64,000 bases of DNA from Corythucha ciliata (GCA_038030265.1 CM075937.1:9238001-9302000), one strand, 5' to 3'; numbered from the stretch's first letter, positions 11,225 through 22,540 are shown. Program-made: numbers and translations. Notes: generated by a model from the letters alone, not told the origin.

Positions 11225-11478
11225 GGGGGTGATTCTGTAACTCGCAAAATTTACGTGTCGTAACTGGGAAGGAGGGGGAGAGGATGTACCCCGTTGCCTT
11301 GGTTTTTCCAAGCATTTGTCAAGAATTTATTATTTTTTCTTCGAGACCACACATTCTAGCGTGAAAATTCCACAGTTTAATTCACTAGGTATCGTAAAAA
11401 CCATGGCAACGAGGTACCTCCCCTCGCCCTTCTTCCATTTTACGACACGTAAATTTTGCAAGTTACAGAATCACCCCC
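11225..11478. mobile_element. MITE with ~85-bp inverted repeats ending GGGGGTGATTCTGTAACTC
   Basis: Left arm 11225-11312 is mirrored at 11395-11478; the outermost ~40 bp pair almost perfectly (TTTACGTGTCGTAA with TTACGACACGTAAA). The terminal motif ATTCTGTAACTC is shared with the MITE at 55968-56100 and, with one change, with the MITE at 38357-38501. Confidence 0.8.
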
Positions 11479-11992
11479 GAGAACACTTTTCTCAACACTC
11501 TCCCTTCTTAATTTTTTTTTTTTTTTGTCATCATGGCAACGAAGTGTCCTGCAATGCTACCCTAGCTATTTCGACGTGGTTGCTACCCGTCGTCTATGTG
11601 ACGAAACAAATAGTAATGCTGTGCTATCCTATATATTTACTGTACCTTAGACCTTCTTTCTTGAGAATGGTTTCTCGGTAATGGTATTGGATTTCATCGA
11701 TGATGATGAGTAGGAAGGGGAGAGTTGTAAACAAAACAAAATTCGTAACAAAACGAATTTTTTTCTTCCACAAAAAAGTTAAAAAAGAAATTGAGTCACA
11801 ACGTTGAATTGACTAAATCAGTCTTGACTTTCTCATTTTAAAAATCACGTATCATAATAACATAAACATTATTCACCAAATACAAACGTCAAAAAATATT
11901 TAGGAACAGAATATTATACATGTATTCAAATAGGAACAACAATCACAAATTAGAAAAAATAAAACTAAAAGGTAACATCAGGTCCAACGGGT
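11479..11992. other. 3' flank of the piggyBac element
   Basis: Contains CCTGCAATGCTACCC near 11550; similar words (CCTGTAATGCTATCC, CCTGTATTGCTACC) occur at 14012 and 14099 on the other side of the transposase. They may be subterminal repeats, but I could not place the ends or TTAA sites. Confidence 0.4.
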
Positions 11993-13912
11993 TTATTGGC
12001 TGAAACAGTCGGTACAAATCTGCCGCTTGTGATCCCCACAAATGTTTTTACTACACTTTTCACATACTGATTTTGTCATTCTTCGTTTCTTGCTTGGGCA
12101 GTATGCGCAAATTTTTCTTTCTCCGTAGAGTTGAGGAGACTGACGGTGTTGAAGTGTTTGATGACCACAAAGCTCGTCAATTTTGAGACACCTGCTGATC
12201 ATCTTTCTCAGTTTGTTAGGAATGGGCTGGGTGAGTCTTTGCATTGAAAAACTCGTCATTTCATCAGCCAAAGTCATAGCGAATTCAAATCGTGAAGGAA
12301 TTTCGGAACCGGCTCCACTTTTTTTCAGGAAATTGTGAGTATATATGACGTATGAATTATGGAGAGCTATATTCACAATGTTGTAGAATATGCAGAGAGG
12401 CCAGCGTTTGGTTTTCCTGTTGCACCCCATATTGCTGCACAATTGATCAAATGTGTCCACGGCTCCTTTGGTTGAATTATAGTTTATTATGATTTCCGGT
12501 TTTTTATTTATTTCGTTTATAGCATTATCGTGGTGCATGTTGGAAATAAGAGTGACAAGTTTGTTTTTTTTCGTGGGTTTGTATGAAACTGCGGTGGTAT
12601 CTTCAGAAAACAAAAAGAAACTTGACCCTGGCCCTCTCTGCTTGAATTTAGGGTCCGTGAATTCCTTAGGGAATTCCCTTTTATTTCTTTTTATAGTTCC
12701 GACCATGGTCATTTTGAAATTTGTCAGTAAGGTTTCCGCAAGAGGTAGGCTGGAAAACCAATTGTCACATGTCAAGTTTCTGTGGGTATTTCTGAGGGGC
12801 TCTACAAGCTTCGTCGTGATGTGATGTCCGAAACTCATTCCTGAGGGGAGCGTTGTTTTTCCGCGGTATACATCAGCGTTGTACACATAGTTGGTGGCAT
12901 TGTCACAAACCATGAAAATTTTAATGCCGTACTTATTAGGCTTTGAAGGAAGATACATCTTAAATGGGCACCGCCCTATGAAGCCCACAAGTTGTTCATA
13001 AATTGTAATATACGGACTGGGCTTATAACTGCTTTGGCAATTCAAGATGAATGAAGACAATAAATCCGAGATTGGCGCTAATTTATCGGTCAATCGCCTC
13101 GCTTCTCTCGTTTCTTTTTCATCGAAGCGCAGACAATTTATCAAGAAGTTGAATCGTTGCCGCGTCATTGCTGCACGGTATTTCTCGCCTGATCTAGTGG
13201 AGTCGAACATAACATGACTGGGAAGGTGATTATCTTTCATGGCAGCACTCATTATGAGTATACCGAAAAGAGCGTCCAACTCTGCTGTTGTTATGTCTTT
13301 TGTAAAACTGGGTAAGGGATTTTTGTAGCGTGATCGCTGTCTCTGTACTTCACTATTCGTACATGTTACAATGTTGTCGACAATGGTAGATGAGAAGAAC
13401 ACGCGAAAACAATCAGCAGCCGAAATTGCATCTTTAGCACCACCTTGAGGGCCCGGAGTGAAGTGAACAACGTTCATCTTGGCCGTCTTCCCCGGCTTGT
13501 GCACTGGCTGAGTCTGCCAAACAGTCTTACCGTCTACCCCAACGACGTCATCTTGTTCTACAATCAATAATAAATTGGGCCCAGGCGTAGGCCCGTCTTG
13601 TATGGTTGATGCTGGGACAGTTCTCGATGGACGTCCACGAACTCTCTTCTTTTGGATTAAATCCGATGCTTCAGCAGTTTGGATTCTCTTTACTATTTCA
13701 GAATCCACTTCGTGTAGATCTGCAACTGAATTTACATCGCTTTCAGAGGCTGAAGAGCACACATAATCCGGGTCATCAACGTCTGAAGCTTCCGGGTCTG
13801 GTGCAGGTATCTCATTTTCCTCATCCTCCGATGAAAGGACTTCGCTGTCTTCTTCTTCTAATGCAGCCCTAATTTCTTCATCTGAGAATACCCTTTTCCG
13901 AGATCGGTCCAT
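11993..13912 (-). CDS. piggyBac transposase, uninterrupted frame, first catalytic Asp is Tyr
   Basis: A 639-residue piggyBac-type DDD transposase, which excises and inserts DNA at TTAA. An acidic N-terminus (about 1-80) is followed by the DDE_Tnp_1_7 core. The second and third catalytic Asp lie in TCDNWFSSLPLAE and GAVDTFDQL. The first catalytic position, normally in an IDEQL context, reads TIYEQLVGFIGRCPF: GAT to TAT around 13005-13015. The C-terminus has the cysteine-rich domain (CAYCPSKK, CEKCSKNICGDH, CTDC). Length is near the usual ~600 residues, the start ATG is the first in frame, and there are no internal stops. Either it decayed recently by one substitution or it keeps only a DNA-binding role. 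It lies between a MITE and a broken copia pol. Confidence 0.9.
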   Translation of the reverse strand: MDRSRKRVFSDEEIRAALEEEDSEVLSSEDEENEIPAPDPEASDVDDPDYVCSSASESDVNSVADLHEVDSEIVKRIQTAEASDLIQKKRVRGRPSRTVPASTIQDGPTPGPNLLLIVEQDDVVGVDGKTVWQTQPVHKPGKTAKMNVVHFTPGPQGGAKDAISAADCFRVFFSSTIVDNIVTCTNSEVQRQRSRYKNPLPSFTKDITTAELDALFGILIMSAAMKDNHLPSHVMFDSTRSGEKYRAAMTRQRFNFLINCLRFDEKETREARRLTDKLAPISDLLSSFILNCQSSYKPSPYITIYEQLVGFIGRCPFKMYLPSKPNKYGIKIFMVCDNATNYVYNADVYRGKTTLPSGMSFGHHITTKLVEPLRNTHRNLTCDNWFSSLPLAETLLTNFKMTMVGTIKRNKREFPKEFTDPKFKQRGPGSSFFLFSEDTTAVSYKPTKKNKLVTLISNMHHDNAINEINKKPEIIINYNSTKGAVDTFDQLCSNMGCNRKTKRWPLCIFYNIVNIALHNSYVIYTHNFLKKSGAGSEIPSRFEFAMTLADEMTSFSMQRLTQPIPNKLRKMISRCLKIDELCGHQTLQHRQSPQLYGERKICAYCPSKKRRMTKSVCEKCSKNICGDHKRQICTDCFSQ

Positions 13913-14244
13913 TTTCTAAAGGTTACGAAAAACAAAGAATACGTATTGTTAAAAATAACAAAACGTACGCGAAATATAACAAGCCCCCGAAAATATTCCC
14001 TGTAAAAAACTACCCTGTAATGCTATCCATTCGCCTTTCCAACGACTGTATTTTGATTGTCATTGCTACGCGTAGTCGGTTCGACGACAATTTATACCCC
14101 CTGTATTGCTACCAACTCGTCGCATCGACGATATGACTTTTAGGGAAATTAAAATAACTTACTTCCCAATATCTGAGCACGACCACTTGGTTCACTGTCT
14201 TGCAGCTCACTAACTCATGGAAGCATAGCTCGATACTTGAGTCG
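13913..14244. other. 5' flank of piggyBac and decayed copia 3' end
   Basis: Reading outward from the transposase start, CCTGTAATGCTA-type words and a TTAA followed by TTTCCCTAAAAG (about 14137-14152, minus strand) could mark the piggyBac end. A copia 3' LTR was not found. Confidence 0.35.
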
Positions 14245-16891
14245 CTAGAGCGCCCTACTGAGAAGTTTTAAATGGAAGTGTACCGGGTACTCGTCACATC
14301 GACGAGGAATAGCATTGCAGGGTAACCCCATTTTCCGAGAAAGGTCGTCGAGACGGGGTTTGTGAAGAGGCTTGGTCATAATATCGGCTACTTGAAATTC
14401 AGTTGAAATTCGAGTTACTTGAATTTCGCCGTTTGTAACAAGCTCCCTCACAAAGAAATGCCTCGTCTTGATATGCTTTGTTCGTCTGTGGAACTCCGGA
14501 TTGTTCGATAGTCGAACCGCGGCTTCATTATCAACGAAGAGGGTAGGAATCGCTTCCATTCGAGTGATGGCTCCTAGTAGTCTCTTGAGCCAAACGACTT
14601 CTCTAGCTGCTTCGCTCGCAGCGACTATTTCAGCTTCGGTTGTTGAAATGGCCACTGTTGCTTGCCTCTGGCTTGACCAAGAAACTGCTCCTCCAGCGTA
14701 TAGACAAACTACTCCAGAAGTCGAGCGGCCAGTACTTCCGTCTCCACCGTGATCAGCGTCACTGTAGCTCTCTAGAATCCCTCCTCGACAGTCTTGTTTG
14801 TAGACAATTCCGTTAGTCACCGTGCCTTTTAGATAGCGAAGTATTCTTTTGACTTTAACCCAGTCTTCCCATGATGGATTTTCCATTTTTCGAGAAACGA
14901 CGCTAATCGCATAGGCAATATCAGGCCGCGTGCCTACCATGAGGTGCATGAGAGCTCCAACAGCTTCTCTGTAAGGACATTTCTTTTCTTTTTCTGCCTC
15001 TTCTTACTTTACCAGAACGCTCTCACTGATTATTGGTGTTGGAGCAGGACGGCAGTCATTCATCCCGAATCTTTCAAGAATTTTTCTTGTGTACGAGGCT
15101 TGGCTCACTTTGATTCATCCGTCCTTTCTTTCCAATTCTAATCCCAAGAAATAACAGGCTGGCTTTTCTGTAATTTTGAATTCTTTTTTCAAGTCATTCA
15201 AGAAATCCGAAAGCTCCGTGACGCTCGAGGATGCTACTAATCCGTCATCGACGTGAAGAGCTATCAAAATTTTGTCGTCTTTAGTGTTTTTCATGAATAG
15301 GCACGGATCTTCTTCATTTTTCTTGAAGCCAAGTCGAATGAGATAATCGCCAAATCGTTTGTTCCAACATCGAGGCGCCTGTTTTAACCCATAGAGACTT
15401 TTTTTCAGTCGGATAACTCTATTTGTGCCGTCGGAAAAGCCTTCAGGTTGCCTCATGTAGATCGTTTCATCGAGGTTTCCGTATAGAAATGCTGTTGAGA
15501 CGTCAAATTGAGTGAGATGCATGTTTTCGCTTGCAGCTACGCTCAGCACTGCTCGAATCGTTCCCGCCTTCGCAACAGGGCTGAATATTTGGTCATAATC
15601 TTCACCCTTTCTTTGTGAATATCCTTTGATGACGAGTCGGGCCTTATACTTTTCTATTTCACCCTCGGCATTGGTATTAACCCATTTGCACGGAATCGCC
15701 TTTTTTCCTGGTGGTAAATCTGCTAGTTCCCACGTTTCATTTTCTTCAAACGAGTTCATTTCATTATCCATTGCTTCTTCCCACTTTGGTTTGAACTGCT
15801 TCTTTGAAAGTTGTAGGCTCATAAAAACTAGAAACGTCTGCAGCAGCTGACATAATGTAGTCATTAAATTTGTTTGGTAATTTTAGGGTCGAACGATCTC
15901 TCAACGCGTATCCCTCCGATTTGCCCTTCTCTATCTCGCCTCTTTCACTATCTTCTTCTTCTTCTCTCTCTTGACTGTCGTCGAATTCTTCTATCGAATT
16001 TTCATGTGAAGAGAGCTGAATATTTTCCGTTTCTTGAATTTTGGTACCTTGATCACTTTCTTCGTTCTTATCTTCTTGAAGTATTTTCAAGTGTAAAAAG
16101 TTGTCTCTACCTTCATCGTCAACTAGTGGCTCTTCTTGGAAAATCACATCTCTGGAACGAATCAACTTTTGTTTTTCTTCATTCCATATTGTGATAGCCG
16201 TCGTCTTCTTCGTATGCGATAAGAATTCCTCTCTGTGCTTTCCTGTCCATTTTCTTCCTTAGATGCTTCGGGATATGAGCGTAGCACGCGCTTCCTATTA
16301 TGCGAAGATGCTTAATAGCTGGCTTTTTTTCCCAGCCATAACTCGCTTGGACTTTTCCCTTCAATGCTTGATTTACCGGTCCTATTCAGAATGTAGGCAG
16401 CCGTATTTATCAGTTCTGCCCATAGTTCTTGTGGAAAATCTCGCGAATGCATAATCGTTCTGGCCATTTCAACAATGGTGCGATTGTCGCGTTCACTGCA
16501 TCCATTTTGTTCCGGGCAGTAAGGCATAACTAAGCGATGTTTGATTCCTTCCTCTTGCAGAATCTTTCGTACGTTTGAGTTATCGAATTCTCCACCGTTG
16601 TCACTAAGAAATACTCTCACTTTATGGCCATTTTTCTTTGCTTCACCGAGCATTTGTTTTAATTTTTGATGTACTTCAAATTTGTGTTTTAAAAAATAAA
16701 CAAATCTGTACCGAGTAAAATCATCTTTGAAAATAACGTAGTAGCGATACCCTGAAAAGGAACGAGTGAAAGGTCCTCCAACGTCAGCGTGTATCAAATC
16801 ACCTGGTTTCTTTGCCCTTTCTCGAGTCCCGAACTTTTTCCGATGGATTTTTCCGTACACACAGGCTTCACAAAAATCGTTATTTATTTGT

Positions 16892-16927
<36 letters not shown>

Positions 16928-17090
16928 GAGAGGGAGGAGGAAATGCCAGTTACGCACGGAGTGTGGGACTCCTCATGTCCGGGCCTACCCACTAAAACCT
17001 CCTCCCCAGGGCGTCAACTGCAAGGTCATTGGCCCGTATTTGTACTTTGTAGTTTTACTTGAATTCCTAGTTCTCTCGCGATGAGGTCCC
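14245..17090 (-). pseudogene. Ty1/copia pol relic (integrase, RT, RNase H), disrupted
   Basis: Minus-strand pol in copia order. Integrase at 16312-17090 has the zinc-finger end FCEACVYGK and the D, D, E residues in IHADVGGPF, VFLSDNGGEFDN and ERDNRTIVEMAR. A linker lies at 15764-16364. RT at 15115-15864 has KARLVIKGYSQRKG, QFDVSTAFLYG and LHVDDG. RNase H at 14245-14949 has SDADHGG, STTEAEI, VDNEAAV and HIKTRHFF. Several frameshifts separate the parts, gag and both LTRs are missing, and a LINE tail (16898-17045) sits in the integrase. It cannot be autonomous. Its 5' edge near 17090 meets an unrelated CCATGG-rich sequence. Confidence 0.9.
16898..17045 (-). mobile_element. 5'-truncated LINE tail inserted in copia integrase
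   Basis: On the minus strand the body ends in an A-tract of about 30 (T-run on plus, from 16898), after GGTTTTAGTGGGTAGGCCC and CCCACACTCCGTGCGTAAC, typical of 3' ends of R1/LOA-type LINEs or derived SINEs. It is flanked by an 11-bp target duplication, TTTGTAGTTTT, at 16887-16897 and 17046-17056. Removing the insert and one repeat rejoins the copia frame (VKLQINNDFCEAC), which confirms both calls. Confidence 0.85.
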
Positions 17091-17817
17091 ATGGAACTAC
17101 CACCAAGGACCGTGGTCCATAGTGGTCTACCATGGACTATTCGACGTATATTATTACCTTTATATTTCTAAAAATGTTGAACCAGAAGAACAATTTTATG
17201 AGTCATGGAGGATTGAGGCATTTCAAAAGAAAAGTACATTGAAAACTCGCCTTTACTAATTGACATTGTAAAGTATATTTTTGGTAATTATAGGCATGAA
17301 CGGTGGGTATAACAACTTGAGATTGGGTACCTAGTCTAGCATTTACGCCTGTAGTCATTGGCATGAAACATGTACCAAGTTTCCGTTATGATCAACGATG
17401 ACACGATTTTGGGTTTAAGTCCCAATCAAGTTTTCGGCACACTACAAGTACACGAATTTAATGAAAAACTATTCTTGAATACCAAGATGCTCAAATTGAA
17501 TACCTTTCTTACGACTCATTATTCAGCTGTTGACCGATGTTTACCGGAATCAGGGGTGAAATAAAGGACATTTTATACTTGCCGTTAAATATACCTACTG
17601 CAAAATTGCAACTACTGATTACGAAGGAAATGTTTAAAAAACACGAAACGCGGCCAAAACTTGCAGGAAACTCGGAAAATAAATATAAATACCCTACTTA
17701 TCAAGAAACCCGTGTGATAAATGATAATGATATGAGGGACCAAATATGGCGCTGATTAGGCGTGTTGCAGTACTCGTGTTTTATAGTGCCTTAGCTATAG
17801 GAGGACTATAGAATACC
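17091..17817. other. Unassigned region
   Basis: Two short plus-strand frames have no recognisable motif. Near 17737-17815, GAGGGACCAAATATGGCG and following sequence resemble one end of the MITE at 37754-38021, so a decayed single arm of that family is likely. Confidence 0.35.
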
Positions 17818-18545
17818 GCAGTTACCATTCCACAGGGCCTTCCAGAGGGACCAAAACTTCCATGTTCAATTCCAAAAATATGACTCTCTAGGGGGGGGGG
17901 GGGATGTCAGTTATTCGACCAAAATCCCGAAATAGAATGCAAAAAATACAGTTTTACAGCAGAGATTAGTGATGGGCAAGAATGGTCTTGGTTCTTGCAG
18001 TCTCGTAAGACTCTTGCAGCAAGAGCAAGAACAAGACCAAGACTTACCCTGCAAGAACAAGACTTCCTGCAAGACTCCGGGAATGTGTCTTGCGCAAGAA
18101 CAAGAGTCTTTTGCAAGACTCTTGCAATTCTTGCAAAAAAAAATTCACTTTTAGTTTCCACTTGCATTCCACGTTTTATACCTTCCTGAACAATTTCGGT
18201 TTCGTGTCTGTCTGTCCGCAAATCCTTGTAACAAGCATATTTTCCATAGTTTTTATCCGAATTTGATGAAATTTTCAGGGAATATATGTGTTGGCTAGCA
18301 GAGAGTCCCCTATCAATTTCGTCAAAATCGTTCGTCAAAATGTGTGGCTTGTGAGCTTTTTCGGTTCACACACTCTGGTGGACATATCTCCCACAAGTCG
18401 ACAACCTTTTAGCGCTACAGGAGGGGGGGGGGTTGGACTAGACTCACGGCTCTAAGGGTAGCACAATAAGCTACCTATAGGCTTCCTTGCTAAGGGGAAA
18501 TTGCCCCCGCCCACCAGATGAGATTGACCAGACGTAGACTTGAGC
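17818..18545. repeat. Second copy of blocks Y and W, directly joined
   Basis: 17818-18335 repeats 9977-10490 and 18340-18545 repeats 10955-11160, but the ~465 bp between them in the first copy is absent. A hAT-like end TAGTGATGGGCAAG with CAAGAC repeats starts at about 17968. Confidence 0.85.
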
Positions 18546-18895
18546 TTTTTGGTGAAAAGATGTAATCTCTCCATGTTTAAAGAGTCTTTATTTCTTAATT
18601 TGTGACCGTGGTTTCGGCCGACTATACCATCTTCAGATAAGGTTTAGGGCGTAAAAACCACTCTCGCCACATGACTTTTACTAAAACGAGCCGTGATCAC
18701 AGGCTACACATGAGCCTGTCGGATTAGCCTGTGATCACTGCTCGTTTTACTGAAAGTCGTGTGAAGAGGGTGGTTCTTACGCCCTAAATTTTGTCTGAAG
18801 ATGGTCTAGCTCTAGTGGACCGAAACGATGGTCACAAATTAATAAAGACACTTCAAACGTGGAGATATTAGCCTTTTTCACCAAAAAACTTGAGT
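18545..18895. repeat. Head-to-head Penelope-type terminal repeats (palindrome)
   Basis: About 18545-18710 is the reverse complement of about 18720-18890, meeting at ATGAGCCTGTCGGATTAGCC. The right arm reads CTGAAGATGGTC, a short loop, GGACCGAAACG, i.e. CTGANGA, a GGTC/GACC stem and GAAAC, resembling the hammerhead ribozyme core known in the terminal repeats of Penelope-like elements. The left arm is a diverged copy. Catalytic activity is inferred, not shown. Confidence 0.6.
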
Positions 18896-19386
18896 CATCC
18901 AAACTGCACTATCTCACCTCGCAGCAATACAATGAGACGATCAATGAGACTGAAAAACGCTCGTCTCCAGGAAATTCCGCACTCGCGTATGATCTTGGCT
19001 TTCCTACATAAGTCGTCGAAAAAACGAGAATTTTCAATAGTGATGAGCAAAAATGGTCTTGGTCTTCTCGCGAGACTCTTGCAGCAAGACCAAGACCAAG
19101 ACTCTCTAACGGCTGCAAGACCAAGACTTGAAATGCAAGACCAAGACTTCTACAAGACCTTACGAACGAGTCTTGCGCAAGACCAAGACTGTGTTGCAAG
19201 AGTCTTGCGAGTCTTGCAAAAAGAAGTTCTGCTTTTAAAAACCGAATTTTGTGGGGTTTGCTCTTCCAAGAACACATTTTGCTGATTTGGCTCCTTTAAA
19301 ACCTAGTTTTGGCGATTTTTGCATTATCAAAAACACATTTTCGTGGCTTCTAGGAAGAAAAAGAAGGAATGAAGGGGGGAGAAGGT
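18896..19386. repeat. Inverted copy of block X with CAAGAC repeats
   Basis: Reverse complement of 9280-9780. It contains TAGTGATGAGCAAAAATGG (about 19038), a hAT-like end, followed by CAAGACCAAGACT repeats to about 19215. The translated Gln/Asp-rich frames come from the low-complexity repeat. Confidence 0.75.
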
Positions 19387-20445
19387 TTTCGGTTGGTTCC
19401 AAAAAGAACGACATTTTGTGATTTTGGATTTTTCTAACCCCAATTTCACCGGAAATTTTCAGTCTGCCATAACAGAAGTCTCAGAAATGGCACCTTCAAA
19501 ATCCAATTTTGGACCCCGCAATTTCGTGAATTTACCCGTTATTAAATACCAAATTACGTAGTTTTAGCTCTTATTGAAATCAGTTTTTTACAGATTTGGC
19601 TCTTCAGAAAACTTATTTCGCTCTTTTCAAACCCCAAGTCCTGGATTTGGCTCAATTCAAACCCAAATATAAATGCCCCAATTTTTGTATATTTAAACTC
19701 TTTCAAAACGTAATTTCGTGAATTTGGCTCCTTCAAAAACTCACAGATGTTTGCCATATAAAAACAAACGTGAGTTTAGCTCTTTCTGAAATCTGTTCCA
19801 CGGGTTCGGCCATTTATAAAAACTAAATAGTCGAAAAACGAAAAAAACAAATTTCGTGATTTTGGGGCTCAGCCATATTTTCGCTCTTCCACGACCAAAT
19901 GTCACCGATTTTGCCCCTTTGATACCAAACTTCACGGATTTTAGCCATTTAAATTTCCAGCCATTCTAATTTCGCGCATTTTCATTATTTAAAAAAAAAA
20001 AAACAACAATTTTTGTGGCCTTTGTTCTTTCTGGAATCAGTTATACAGATTTCGCTGTTTCGAAAACCAAATGTTGCTCTTTCAAAAAAGATATTCACGG
20101 ATTTGGCTGGTTCAAATACCATATTTCGTCATTTCGGCCATCGGCTCTCATAAACGTCAGTTTCGTGGATGTCCGCTCTTTCATAGTCAAATTTTGCGAA
20201 TTTGGCTTCTAAAAACTCCAGTTTTTGGAAGTTTTGCTATTTCAAAAGCCAAATTCACATCCGCGCGTTAAAAACCCAATTTCTTGGATTTGGCACCTTA
20301 AAACCAATTTCGGGGATTTCCGCTTTATTAAAATCAGCTGTTCCTTACCAGATGGACAGGTTTGGTTCGTCCAAAAAAGTAATTCAGCTCGTTTGAAACC
20401 CCAATTTCGTTATTTTGGCCTTCTCAAACCACACATGGTTGCAGA
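19240..20445 (-). repeat. Family C degenerate ~30-bp array
   Basis: Units of about 30 bp read roughly GATTTGGCTCTTTCAAAACC then CAATTTCGTG on the plus strand. The first units are also present in block X at 9300-9460, so array and block X once travelled together. Short frames inside are not genes. Confidence 0.75.
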
Positions 20446-20458
20446 AGGGTGGGGCAGG

Positions 20459-21485
20459 TTACATTTTTTTCAGCATACGGCGAGATATGAAGGAAAAATA
20501 CGAAGAACATCTAAATAGGAAAATGATCGTCTGCCGATGTCTGCCTGGGGCATTTGCTCTCAGTGGCCAGTCAAACTCCCTAAATCAGGGATATTAATTA
20601 ACCGGAAGAACTAAATCCGGAAAACGGTCTTTTGCTTCAGGTTTTATGTGGCTGAATACGAAAATGACCGTCTGCTGGTGTCTGCCTGGGACATTTGCCC
20701 TCGGTGGTCAGTCAAACTCCCTAAATCAGGGATATTAATTAACCAGAAAAACTAGGTCCGGAATATTGTCTCATGCGACAGGTTTCATGTGGCTGAATAC
20801 GAAAATGATCGTCTGCCGGTGTCAAACTGGGGCACTTGCCCTCAGTGACCCATCAAACTGCACAGAGGGAAAATGATTAACCGGAAGAAAATAGTCGTGA
20901 AACTAGTCTCATTCGAAAGGTTTTACGTAGGTGATTACAAATATGATCATCCGCCACCGTCTGCCTGGGGCATTTGCCCTCTGTGGCTCGCTAAACTCCC
21001 GAATTTGGAAAATTGTAATTAACCGAAAGAACATAGTCCTGAAACTGGTCCTAATCTATAGAATTCATGGAGATGATTACAAATATAATCGTCTGGAGGC
21101 GTCAGCCTGGAGCATTTGCCCTCGGTGGCCAGTAAACTCCTTAAATCAGGGATATTAATTAACCGGAAAAACTAAGTCCGGAAAATGGTCTTTTGCGACA
21201 CGTTTCATGTGGCTGAATACGAAAATGATCGTCTGCCGGCGTCTGCGTGGGGCACTTGCCCTCAGTGACCCGTCAAACTGCACAGAGGGAAAATGATTAA
21301 CTGGAAGAATATAGTCGTGAAACTAGTCTCATTCGAAAGGTTTAATAGAGCTGATGATTACGAATATGATCGTCTGCCTGGGGGAGAGTATGGCGAGCCA
21401 CAAAGGGCAAATGCCCCAGGCAGACGGCGACAGACGATCGTATTCGTAATCAGCTCCATAAAACCTTTCGAATAGGACCAGTTTC
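20459..21485. repeat. 140-bp tandem satellite, ~6.5 units, last unit inverted
   Basis: The motif GTCTGCC...GGGGCATTTGCC recurs near 20529, 20670, 20811, 20950, 21091, 21231 and 21371, a period of 140-141 bp. Each unit carries AATTAACCGGAA and TTTCATGTGGCTGAATACG or variants. From about 21395 to 21480 the unit continues in reverse orientation, making a hairpin at the right edge. Internal frames are by-products. Confidence 0.9.
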
Positions 21486-21489
21486 AGCA

Positions 21490-22330
21490 CATGGTCAGTT
21501 GCCATTTTTAGGACGAAAATTGTCGGGATGGCCCTTTTTAGGGCGTGGAATAGTCCATGCGATTTTTTTTTATAGCATGAATCTTCAAATTGACATTCTA
21601 GAGTCCGATAGTGGTCAGATTGGTCATTTTTGGAGCCGGAGGTGCCAAGTTTGGTCATTGCAGAGAGGGGAATGGCCAGTTTGGCCATTTTCGAGCACAA
21701 ACGGTTGGATTTGCCATTTATTTTCATGGCCTGAGTTGTCTGTGTAGGCAGTTATGAATAATAGCGCCTGAATGAGTACTTTATTTCATGTTTTTGGGTG
21801 CACGAATCGTCGATTTGACCATTTTTATGTCAAGAATCATCATTTTTGGGCATTGTCACGGCGCCAATCATTAGCTTAGCCATTTTAAGTGCGCATAGAT
21901 GCAAATTATTCGGAGCCTGAACTATTTGGTAATACTTAGCGCCCAAATCGTCATTTTAGCCGGTTTTCGGGCGTGAATAGTCCGTTGAGGTGAAGCGCAA
22001 ATAGTCAGTGTTGAACCCATGTTGAGCGAATGTTCAGGTTGGCCATTTTTGGCTCGAGAGTGCTCTATTTTACTATTATCAGGCCAGGACATTATATGCT
22101 TCAACATTTTCAACGCGCGAATCGTCATTTTTGCGTTTTTGAAGGCGCGCAGTTAGTTTGGCCATGTTCAGGGAGCGTAATGTCAGTTTAGCCATTTCCT
22201 AATACGAGTCAGACCGCCCATTTATACAGTGAAAATCACCAGAAAATTGTCAGTTTAGCCACTTTCACGGCGCGAATCGTCGGAATTAGCTTTTTTTGGG
22301 CGTATTATAGACTTTTTATCCATCTTTACG
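21490..22330 (-). repeat. Family B degenerate array, reverse orientation
   Basis: Units include GGTCATTTTTGGAGC, GCCAGTTTGGCCATTTTCGAGC and GTCAGTTTAGCCA, the complement of the family B units at 8246-8800 and 62575-63450. Spacing is about 30 bp with strong drift. Confidence 0.65.
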
Positions 22331-22540
22331 TTTGGGATAGCTATTTTTAGTAGGTATTGACTAATTTTTAGCACGCACAAATTTCTCAAGTTCCTTGGCT
22401 GAACCGGTGATCAACGATAATCTTCTAATGGGTGAATCGCACTATAAAAGTTACTGATTTATTTCCCTCTTTCCGCCCCCCCCCTCATTCCCCTATTTCC
22501 CTCATTTTAATTTCCGAGATAGAACAAGTAAGTTCATAGT
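22331..22540. other. Unassigned spacer
   Basis: AT-rich with a C-run at 22476. Nothing recognised. Confidence 0.3.
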
